DNA from: a virus
Virus record (IMG/VR): IMGVR_UViG_3300025118_000055
Span: 1-38,053 of that record
Length of the DNA: 38,053 bases
Strand: one strand, 5' to 3'
Shown here: positions 1 to 6,755 of the stretch, piece after piece
Numbering within the stretch: position 1 is the first letter of the stretch
Layout of the letters: each line of letters begins with the position of its first letter
Position numbers and translations under genes: made by a program
Notes under the pieces: generated by a model
Database searches by the model: none
What the model saw: the letters and a program-made list of their open reading frames with translations, nothing else
What the model was told of the DNA's origin: nothing

Positions 1-97
1 TGCGGAGGTCGATGTGGTTGCAGGCAACAATATTGCCCTCATAATCTAATACTGTATAGCCAGTAATGCTGGTTGAGATGTCTAAGCCTAAAATCAT
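1..97 (-). CDS. RuvC-like Holliday junction resolvase, N-terminal fragment (partial)
   Basis: Only the first 32 codons lie in the window; the gene runs off the left edge. The translation begins MILGLDISTSITGYTVLDYE, which matches the first beta-hairpin of RuvC/RNase H-fold resolvases: a hydrophobic strand, the catalytic Asp (residue 6), then the S-x-x-x-TGY turn into the second strand. In that family the first Asp binds a catalytic metal, and phage members cut branched DNA before packaging. The start codon overlaps the stop of the upstream DUF2061 gene as ATGA, which supports the start and suggests translational coupling. The call rests on one motif only; other RNase H-fold nucleases or actin-like ATPases can start similarly, but the DxSxxxTGY form favours RuvC. 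Confidence 0.72.
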   Translation of the reverse strand, partial: MILGLDISTSITGYTVLDYEGNIVACNHIDLR

Positions 98-312
98 TTT
101 CGTGTTACCCCGAAATCTATCCTGTACCAGATTCTTTCGTGAAGATAGTATAACACTATTTTCGTTATTAATTCAAAGGATCCTATTGTGAGGCCCACTT
201 TAGGATCCCCGGAGACAAGCCAACCCAATAAGATCGTATCAAAAGTGCCTACTGCTCTCCAGGTGAGCGTCTTAAGTATGTGGCGGGTTTTGCTAATAGA
301 TGGCTTGTCCAT
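94..312 (-). CDS. DUF2061-family small membrane protein
   Basis: This 72-residue protein has the hallmarks of DUF2061: an N-terminal basic segment with TRHILKTLTWRAVGTFDT, a hydrophobic segment at about residues 20-34, a short SGDPKVG turn, a second hydrophobic segment at about 38-56, and the ending LHERIWYRIDFG. Two short membrane helices in a hairpin are predicted. DUF2061 proteins occur in bacteria and phages and have no established function. The gene starts 4 bp after the preceding coiled-coil gene and ends with an ATGA overlap into the resolvase gene, so it sits at the junction between virion genes and DNA-processing genes. The upstream sequence gives only a weak purine-rich ribosome site. 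The family call is fairly secure; the role is unknown. Confidence 0.82.
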   Translation of the reverse strand: MDKPSISKTRHILKTLTWRAVGTFDTILLGWLVSGDPKVGLTIGSFELITKIVLYYLHERIWYRIDFGVTRK

Positions 313-316
313 GCCA

Positions 317-505
317 TTAGATCTTTTCTTTCATAGCCCATTTGGCAGACTGTGCAAATACATAATCATATTCGTCGGTGTCCTTGAGAGCGACCTCGGC
401 TCGTCGAAGACATGTCTGCAGAGTATCGACGAGAGCCCTAAGGTCTCCGATCTTCTTTTCTTGTTCCATCAAACGGCGACGTGTTTCTTTGTCGGGAGGG
501 GTCAT
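317..505 (-). CDS. Small coiled-coil protein of unknown function
   Basis: This is a 62-residue, highly charged protein. Residues about 5-45 (KETRRRLMEQEKKIGDLRAL and onward) show heptad-like spacing of hydrophobic residues and should form a helix or short coiled coil; the rest, DEYDYVFAQSAKWAMKEKI, is mixed. There is no signal peptide or membrane segment. The start codon overlaps the stop of the upstream 442-residue virion gene as TAATG, so it is probably translated by re-initiation. I do not recognise the family. Its position in the operon and intact reading frame suggest a real gene, perhaps a small chaperone or assembly factor, but that is only inference. Confidence 0.6.
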   Translation of the reverse strand: MTPPDKETRRRLMEQEKKIGDLRALVDTLQTCLRRAEVALKDTDEYDYVFAQSAKWAMKEKI

Positions 506-1833
506 TAAATATCTGTCTTTATCTTGATGGTGAAATCACGTGAAACTGTCTTTCTTACCGGGGTGGCCAATTTGGCAATTCCAATAAGATTCCTTTCATC
601 ATCATATATTCCTACCTTCGAAATATAGGTTGTCTTTTCAAATGAACCTGTTGGGTCATTATAAGAAGAGCTTACAACATTTTTAATAAGAACCTGCCGG
701 CTTTCCATATAAGTTTTCGCTCCCACTGTGGATGAAGATATACTTGTATAACTTCTAAAAGTGGGGTTACTGGACTGGTTTAACTCGGCCTTGGGGGCTG
801 TTGCAAACATGGTGAGAGTCTGTGTGGTGTTGGTACCACTCATCTCCATAGTGAATGCGCTGTTGGGCGCCCAGACAATTGTGCGGTCGATTCCAGCCAT
901 CCAATCGGCGCCATGGCCAGACACTGGTTGAGCGAAGTAAGTCCACTTAGCATTATCGGTTACCAATTTGTCGGCCGAGTCTCTATAATAGGCATCCTGA
1001 TTGGAGGCGTATCCCAGATTATAAGAGGCCGTCAGTATTAAGAAGCCCTGGCCATATAAAGCCAGACCGATGGGAGCGGAGCGTGTATGACTTGTCAGCG
1101 CCGGGCCCGTACGATAAGTTTCATAAAGAACTCCGTCGCGGTTGGTGTCCTGGGCGCGCGCGATGAGCGAGCCGGTATAATAGTACTTTAAATCTATCGA
1201 TCCCGGCTTAATCTGGGATCCATAAAAGATTGTCGGGATTCCAACGAGGCCGACTTCGACATTATCTAAATCTCTCGTCCACTGGCCGCGGACGCTCGAT
1301 GAGCCGGCATAAGTGAAGTTAGGATCAATATAAGATTTATTGTCAATCGTGTTTTTAAGAGCCCGCAGATGAGATACATAACCTTTCCCCGGAACTGGGG
1401 CTGCATTGACGCGCTTTGTTGATGAAAAATATAATTCTTTGGAGATCGATGAGGTAAGAGGATAGTTGCTGAACATTACATCCCCATAATTCATCTTATT
1501 GAATGCTGCTTTGGTTGTGCTGCGGAATCCTATCCTAGAACCGTTCTTTGTGACAAAGCCATAAATGAGGCCTTTGTCGGGTGTCGTGGTTCCATCGGGT
1601 CCGGATGGACCAATTAGGCGTTGGGATCCAGGAACATAATCTCTATCGACATTCAATTCATAGAGCGAAATATTGCCGGCATCCGTCAGACGGACAGGAT
1701 CAGTGAAGGCGCCTGACATGTTTGATGCATTGTTATAATATGCCGAACCACTGTAGATCAGAAATTTAACAGCGGGATAAGTTTTTAATGTATTGACGTA
1801 AACATCATTATGTTTAAACTTGTAATACGGCAT
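505..1833 (-). CDS. Virion structural protein, paralog of the neighbouring 386-residue protein
   Basis: This 442-residue protein is rich in Ser, Thr, Tyr, Gly and Asn, with many alternating beta-type stretches, as expected for a phage appendage or baseplate surface protein. It begins MPYYKFKHNDVYVNTLKTYP, with no signal peptide. Its last 100 residues resemble the end of the 386-residue protein encoded just upstream: both carry an N-x-S-x-NPT motif (LNQSSNPTF here) about 75 residues from the end, then a V-G-[IL]-Y-x-x-[DE]-x-x-L-[IL]-[GA]-IAKL core (VGIYDDERNLIGIAKLATP) and a final charged beta strand. This suggests duplication of a shared C-terminal domain. The gene follows the 386-residue gene after 9 bp, and its stop overlaps the next start. 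No enzymatic motif is visible. A baseplate-periphery or fibre-attachment role is inference. Confidence 0.7.
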   Translation of the reverse strand: MPYYKFKHNDVYVNTLKTYPAVKFLIYSGSAYYNNASNMSGAFTDPVRLTDAGNISLYELNVDRDYVPGSQRLIGPSGPDGTTTPDKGLIYGFVTKNGSRIGFRSTTKAAFNKMNYGDVMFSNYPLTSSISKELYFSSTKRVNAAPVPGKGYVSHLRALKNTIDNKSYIDPNFTYAGSSSVRGQWTRDLDNVEVGLVGIPTIFYGSQIKPGSIDLKYYYTGSLIARAQDTNRDGVLYETYRTGPALTSHTRSAPIGLALYGQGFLILTASYNLGYASNQDAYYRDSADKLVTDNAKWTYFAQPVSGHGADWMAGIDRTIVWAPNSAFTMEMSGTNTTQTLTMFATAPKAELNQSSNPTFRSYTSISSSTVGAKTYMESRQVLIKNVVSSSYNDPTGSFEKTTYISKVGIYDDERNLIGIAKLATPVRKTVSRDFTIKIKTDI

Positions 1834-1842
1834 AGCATACCA

Positions 1843-3003
1843 TTAGTAGTCGAGGCGCACGCGCAGAGTAAACTCTGTAGTTGGATCTTTCTTTAACGGT
1901 TCCGACAGTTTGGCGATCGCCAGTAGTTCGTTGTCTGCTGAATATAGACCAACTGTTGTTACGTATGTGACTGGCAAATCCTGTGCGTTGGTCTTAACAA
2001 CCAGTTTACTGTCCTTCAAGTACGTGGGATTGGCTGAATAATTAAAGTCAGTGTTGTTAACTCGGCAGAAGTACACAGCTGAGTTTAGCTCTGTGCTGTT
2101 ATTGAATGACACATTTTTGATTCTGTGTCGCAGAGCGTCGCAGTTGACATCAATTGTCGAGCCTGTAAGGACCGCTGGCGCTAGGTGTGGGCCAGCTGCG
2201 CCGGGAGGACCAGTTAATTGAACTTTGTTCCGCATACGGGTTGTTCTGCCCGCAATTGCTGTGTAGGGGCTGCGGCCGTCTAGTCCACCACTCACAAAAA
2301 CAGAAGCGGTAATGACAGCGATGCCGGCCTGATAATAGACGAGGCCGCACTTGGGGGTACTTCCACTTAAGGGATCCGCGCGGCCGGCAGACCAGACGCC
2401 GCTACTTCCGGATGCTCGAAGAATTCCATATTCGCCGGCCGGGGAATTTACTTTATAACTAGTTGAACCACTGCCGTCAGTAATATTGATCATCTGCCTA
2501 AAGCTTCCGGTTTCATAAGAGCTGTTGACGCCCAACGTTAAACTAAAGCTGCCCTTTTTGATCTCATCCTTTGAGAGGAGGCGCGCGAAGTTAAAGAAAT
2601 AGCACTCCCTTATCTTTCTGCCGCCAGTTAGATCACCGTCTTCGTCGAACTGACGCACGGCGCCGTTCTCATCAAATCCAACAAGGACCTGTGCCATCTG
2701 GTTGTAGAGATTGATCTTTTTGGGCTGCATTGAATAGTCTGCTGCCAAGGATTGGGAGAGGGAAGAGGACGGAGAATATCCCATTGTGAGATCGAAGATA
2801 TGGTTTGCGGAAGAACTTAAGTACGGATAGTCATAAACGGACTGAAACATTCCGTGACTATAGTCCTTAATGTTGTACTCGGTACCTGCCTTATTAGTGT
2901 AAGTACCGGAGACAATCGTACCCGTTATCGGAATTGCTTCGTGCAACAGGTTTCTTGTTACGACAGAGTCTCTGTTATCAAATGTTTTAAATGAAGTTGC
3001 CAT
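1843..3003 (-). CDS. Virion structural protein (LLHEAIPITGTI family)
   Basis: This 386-residue protein has a conserved-looking N-terminal third with motifs such as TRNLLHEAIPITGTIVSGTY, HGMFQSVYDYPYLSSSANHI and DLTMGYSPSSSL. I recognise these as typical of structural proteins from large T4-like phage genomes, but I cannot attach a function. The middle is Gly/Ser-rich and beta-type. The C-terminus (NYSANPTYLKDS, then VGLYSADNELLAIAKL) matches the end of the 442-residue protein encoded next, so the two share a C-terminal domain. It lies 14 bp after the 325-residue virion gene, with a modest GGGA-type ribosome site. No transmembrane segment or catalytic motif is seen. It is probably a baseplate or appendage component. 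Confidence 0.72.
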   Translation of the reverse strand: MATSFKTFDNRDSVVTRNLLHEAIPITGTIVSGTYTNKAGTEYNIKDYSHGMFQSVYDYPYLSSSANHIFDLTMGYSPSSSLSQSLAADYSMQPKKINLYNQMAQVLVGFDENGAVRQFDEDGDLTGGRKIRECYFFNFARLLSKDEIKKGSFSLTLGVNSSYETGSFRQMINITDGSGSTSYKVNSPAGEYGILRASGSSGVWSAGRADPLSGSTPKCGLVYYQAGIAVITASVFVSGGLDGRSPYTAIAGRTTRMRNKVQLTGPPGAAGPHLAPAVLTGSTIDVNCDALRHRIKNVSFNNSTELNSAVYFCRVNNTDFNYSANPTYLKDSKLVVKTNAQDLPVTYVTTVGLYSADNELLAIAKLSEPLKKDPTTEFTLRVRLDY

Positions 3004-3017
3004 TTCTTGTCCCTATC

Positions 3018-3995
3018 CTAAGTCTGCTTCACGAATCTGACCGGGAGGTCAACCGTGTAGCCCGTTGTCATTCCGGAGATTCGAACTGTCGAATCGATAA
3101 ATTTATAAGCTGTCGCTGTGGGCGCGTCGGGCCCAAGGAGATCAGTTCCTCCCGCTCCTTGAAGTGTTTGCGCGGCTGTCGCGACAGTACCCAATCGATT
3201 AAAGAGATAGGCGCTGGTCTTTAAATCGAGACTTGCGGCGATCTTAAATTTCACCGATGTGCCTTGGGGCCCATCAATCACCGAGAACGTGTTACCAGTG
3301 AGGAGATTGTTCACCACCTCAGATTGATCCGAGAGGGTGAAAATGTAAGTGGCAATATTGTCATCATCAATTGATGTGGGTTTAAACCCCAGTGTTTCGC
3401 CGGCGTTTGTGTTAGTGGCCGGGGTCGCTATGCTTCCCAAACGATTGTCAATTTGGATCATATATTGGGTTTCTACCAAGTCCGCGGCTAACACACTATT
3501 GGCACTAAGTTCTGACGTGTCGAGGCCCTGGTCGAGCTGAATGAAATTGGCGCCCTGAGCAGCAACATCACCATTAAGCTGACCCGCGGCCAAAGATGCC
3601 TCTCCGGAGGGCCCTTGCATTGTGTTAACGGTTGTCTGGTCTGCCAGGACTACATAAGTAGACAGTGTTGCGTCAACTGTGTGATTGCCACTTTTGTTAG
3701 GCTTTATGACGGGCAAGTAAAGCAAATCATTGCGTGCTATTGACATTAGTCTGGAGTTCATACTAGACATGTTGTTAGTAAACGCCTCCAAAACTGGTGT
3801 CTGGAGAATGTTGATATCGTAATATGCAGAGCCGCTGGTGTTGTTTTTGTCGTACAGCCCGTAATCAATCTCGTCGTCGCCCAAAGCGAATTTTGCTATT
3901 TTAAAGCTTCCGTTCCCTTCGGCCAATCTTTTGCGACCCAGGTCGGTCAGTACTGCATCTAAAATGATGTCACCAGAATTATCTAAAAATCCCAT
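3018..3995 (-). CDS. Virion structural protein with LT-x-x-G N-terminal motif
   Basis: This 325-residue protein starts MGFLDNSGDIILDAVLTDLG, then RKRLAEGNGSFKIAKFALGD and DEIDYGLYD. The arrangement (aromatic start, ILDAxLTxxGRxxLAxG, then a short strand and an acidic DDEIDY turn) recurs in the 318-residue protein at 9629-10585, so the pair probably share an attachment domain. The rest is beta-rich and Ala/Thr/Ser/Asn-rich without enzymatic motifs; a central segment (roughly residues 180-280) carries alternating hydrophobic strands. The start is well supported by a GAGGAG ribosome site 6 bp upstream. It is preceded by one of the longer gaps in the window (37 bp). A role as a baseplate or appendage adaptor is inferred. 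Confidence 0.72.
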   Translation of the reverse strand: MGFLDNSGDIILDAVLTDLGRKRLAEGNGSFKIAKFALGDDEIDYGLYDKNNTSGSAYYDINILQTPVLEAFTNNMSSMNSRLMSIARNDLLYLPVIKPNKSGNHTVDATLSTYVVLADQTTVNTMQGPSGEASLAAGQLNGDVAAQGANFIQLDQGLDTSELSANSVLAADLVETQYMIQIDNRLGSIATPATNTNAGETLGFKPTSIDDDNIATYIFTLSDQSEVVNNLLTGNTFSVIDGPQGTSVKFKIAASLDLKTSAYLFNRLGTVATAAQTLQGAGGTDLLGPDAPTATAYKFIDSTVRISGMTTGYTVDLPVRFVKQT

Positions 3996-4001
3996 GTTAC
4001 T

Positions 4002-4007
4002 CTCCTC
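4002..4007 (-). promoter_or_regulatory. Ribosome binding site for the 325-residue virion gene
   Basis: The minus strand reads GAGGAG here, 6 bases before the ATG at 3995, one of the strongest Shine-Dalgarno matches in the window. It lies in a 37-bp intergenic gap and fixes the start of the downstream gene. Confidence 0.75.
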
Positions 4008-4032
4008 TTCATATAAATAGTCCTAAATATCA

Positions 4033-6753
4033 TTATTCGCTTCCTTTTACTATACCGGAATTGTTAAAATTAATATTCAAATCCATTTTCCTGCCGGTTT
4101 GTTTGCTCGTCAAACGTATCTTGAACTCTTTCCCCCACACACTATCCAGTAGGCCCGCTGCCCCAAGACGCTCCGTGGGCGTTGAATTAACGCTTATATC
4201 CGGTTGTGGGTTTTCTTGGTTATAACTGGTCTGTTGAGATGTTGGTTCTATAAGTATAAATCTTCTGCCTGGTTTTATTAAGCGTTGTTTTACTGTTTTA
4301 AATGTATATGGCTTCTGTTTTAAATAGATCTTTCCGTCGTCGTCGACCACTTCAATCTCAATAATCGTTGTTGGATTAGAAATATTGGCGTGGATATCAA
4401 TGGACCGAGCGCAGTAATAATATTTGGTATTTGGGACAATAGTGTCGACATATGAAGCACCGGTGCCATAGACCGGATTAAGCGACGGTGAGTTCACCAT
4501 TGCCTCAGTGAAGCTTCCGTATCCCTCCGGGGGCTTCTGGAGTCTAAATAGCTGATATGCGTCAACCGGATCATCGCTGTTGAAAGAAATCTTCTTCTTC
4601 TGATTTTTTATTTCTTCGAAAGATAGGGCTTCTTCCTGCTGGGCCAGATATTCTTTCTCGAAGAATGCCGGATCGGTGGGCAAGATACTAATTGGGGCCA
4701 GATCATACTTGCCCGTATTGGAGTTAAGAAGAATCTGAATTTTGTTGCTTATGCCCTTGTGAAGATAGAAGGACATCTCAGGAGGAACGGGGGGCTTATC
4801 GACGACAAGGCAATCTAAGCCTTCCGCAAGATAGGGGACCATTACAATTTTTATATTTGGTGTGTTGTGGACCTTCAACTTTTTGTATGTTGTTGGGCCC
4901 AGATAATCCCACCACATGGTTTCATCTGTATACTTATACTCATTCCCAACAATCAAAACCATTTTATGGAAAACATAGCGATACTTCTTCTCATACTTAA
5001 CTTGTGAATCGTAAAAAGTGATTGGGATGCTTTCGTTATATCCCAAGTTTTCGTATCCCAGTTTGTTTGAGATGTAAAAAGTCTGGACCGGTAGAGCGGG
5101 GGCTGACTGTGTTCCATCATCGTTAAGAAGATATTTGCTTACCACATACATTAGTGTCTCTGTGTGACACTGGGCGCCGGCTAGAATCTCTGTGTATGTA
5201 CGGCTCCAACTCTGGAGCGACGCTGATAGGTCTACCTGCGCATTTTCAATGTGCTCCATCGAATCCTGGATCGGGTTGGTCGGATTGAATCCGGATCTAG
5301 CGTAGTCTTTTAAAAACCTGTACGGTAACGAACTATTGTCATAGTTTGTATAATAGTCGTTAATGGTATTTAGTGCTCGGCCAAAAGTTGTATCATCTAC
5401 CATAGATATCTCTGGACTATCTACGGCGTCCATATATTGTGCCAGGGAAGCGCCGACATCACATAGGATAGGAATTGCTGTTGTTTCTGTTGTGAATCGA
5501 TATCTACTGGCATCTTCGGCGTCGAGGGGAAATTTTGTTGTAGATGTAAATCTCTCGAACGTGCTGTCCGGGGCTGGCCAATTTAAATGATTATTGATTG
5601 CGGCGACCTGTAGAATATCGATGAAGCTTTTCGTATCTTTATCGTTCGCCATATTTCGCAGAAATGAAGCACCAGATTTTAATCCAGTAAACTGGTCGTC
5701 GTCCGGCGGAATAACCAATTCCACACAGTAAGGAATCATTTCATTTCTAATATATTCAGAATTGGTAATAGCTTCATCAGAATGCAGAATAACAAAATTA
5801 GTATTATTAGTTGCCATTGTATCAAGGTTATCTTCAACGTCAGCACGCGATAGACCTGTGGCCCAAAGCTGATAGGCGCCAACGGTGTTTCTTTCGGTAA
5901 CGCCACCTTGTGTTTGCCTTGAGTCCATAAAGTAGCCCGGACCTTCGCCCGGTATGGACAGCGCTCTCTGATGATAGTTGGCCAGCAAGAGTGATCCAGT
6001 GTTCTGCAACTCGGAATACATTATGTAGGCGTTTGGAAGCATCCCTTCTCTTACGTTAGAGAAGGCTGTCGCTGTTTCATAACTTGGAGTAGTATTGGCA
6101 TAGTAATTATACTCTCCTTTGACGGTTAGCATCATTCCGCTGGCTGCCCTGATTGCTTTGTCTCGTACCAGGGGATAGAAAACAGCTGTATAATCTTTGT
6201 GGGTTACGGCCGCTGAGGATGATAGAGAATTAATATATGAGACGAAGTTTTCGCGAGTGGTGGTACCAGCGCCGCCGATGTAGGTCTCATATGCATCGTC
6301 TTTATCCTGATATCCGTTCCACGCCCAGGAGCGCGCAGCTTGAACCTGAAACGTTGGTGAATATAGTTGGTCCCGAGTTAAGTTGGGGTCATTGAGATTC
6401 GTGGTCAACACAATGTTAGCAGGGCCGTTGGGACTTTCAAGTTGAAGGCGCAGCTGCGGAGGATTGAGGCGGTCCGGCGCGCCGGGCGCCTCATGGTGGC
6501 CAGGTGTATTTCCGGCATTTATTCGATCTATGATTGTAGAATAGTTTACTAATGTAGTACCTCTCGAACTCTTATATGTTGTGTGATACTGGCCCAGTAT
6601 GCCGCGGAGCTTATCGGTAGATCCGAGGGCGCTGGCGGGGGTGATGCGCATCATGGGGTGACCAGCGCTTCCCCTCTTCAGTCTTTCTTTATCGCCGGTG
6701 ATCGAGACGTTCACCATCAATAATCTTTTTTTATAAGCCTTGTTTTGTAACAT
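4033..6753 (-). CDS. Large virion structural protein with C-terminal fibronectin-III-like segment
   Basis: This 906-residue protein starts at an ATG preceded by AGGA about 10 bases upstream; an internal Met at codon 13 (MVNVSITGDKERLKRGSAGH) is an alternative start with a poorer ribosome site. The N-terminal and central parts have no recognised domain but include tyrosine-rich beta segments. Residues about 730-805 look like a fibronectin type III module: YQLFRLQKPP strand, an intervening loop, ASYVDTIVPNTKYYYCARSI strands (the typical Y-x-Y in the F strand) and TIIEIEVVDDDG. Residues after 810 form further beta strands, ending NNSGIVKGSE. It follows the 957-residue gene with a 2-bp gap. A baseplate or tail-appendage scaffold role is inference; the Fn3 call is by pattern only. 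Confidence 0.72.
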   Translation of the reverse strand: MLQNKAYKKRLLMVNVSITGDKERLKRGSAGHPMMRITPASALGSTDKLRGILGQYHTTYKSSRGTTLVNYSTIIDRINAGNTPGHHEAPGAPDRLNPPQLRLQLESPNGPANIVLTTNLNDPNLTRDQLYSPTFQVQAARSWAWNGYQDKDDAYETYIGGAGTTTRENFVSYINSLSSSAAVTHKDYTAVFYPLVRDKAIRAASGMMLTVKGEYNYYANTTPSYETATAFSNVREGMLPNAYIMYSELQNTGSLLLANYHQRALSIPGEGPGYFMDSRQTQGGVTERNTVGAYQLWATGLSRADVEDNLDTMATNNTNFVILHSDEAITNSEYIRNEMIPYCVELVIPPDDDQFTGLKSGASFLRNMANDKDTKSFIDILQVAAINNHLNWPAPDSTFERFTSTTKFPLDAEDASRYRFTTETTAIPILCDVGASLAQYMDAVDSPEISMVDDTTFGRALNTINDYYTNYDNSSLPYRFLKDYARSGFNPTNPIQDSMEHIENAQVDLSASLQSWSRTYTEILAGAQCHTETLMYVVSKYLLNDDGTQSAPALPVQTFYISNKLGYENLGYNESIPITFYDSQVKYEKKYRYVFHKMVLIVGNEYKYTDETMWWDYLGPTTYKKLKVHNTPNIKIVMVPYLAEGLDCLVVDKPPVPPEMSFYLHKGISNKIQILLNSNTGKYDLAPISILPTDPAFFEKEYLAQQEEALSFEEIKNQKKKISFNSDDPVDAYQLFRLQKPPEGYGSFTEAMVNSPSLNPVYGTGASYVDTIVPNTKYYYCARSIDIHANISNPTTIIEIEVVDDDGKIYLKQKPYTFKTVKQRLIKPGRRFILIEPTSQQTSYNQENPQPDISVNSTPTERLGAAGLLDSVWGKEFKIRLTSKQTGRKMDLNINFNNSGIVKGSE

Positions 6754-6755
6754 TT

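Noticed and set aside
4012-4019. TATAAATA, the T4 late promoter box, on the plus strand in a 37-bp gap
   Set aside because: It points against all genes. I saw the same box by eye at 20472-20479 and 37167-37174 (plus strand, inside genes) and 19356-19363 (minus strand, inside the giant gene); this number is about what chance would give, and none sits before a minus-strand gene start. My search was not exhaustive.
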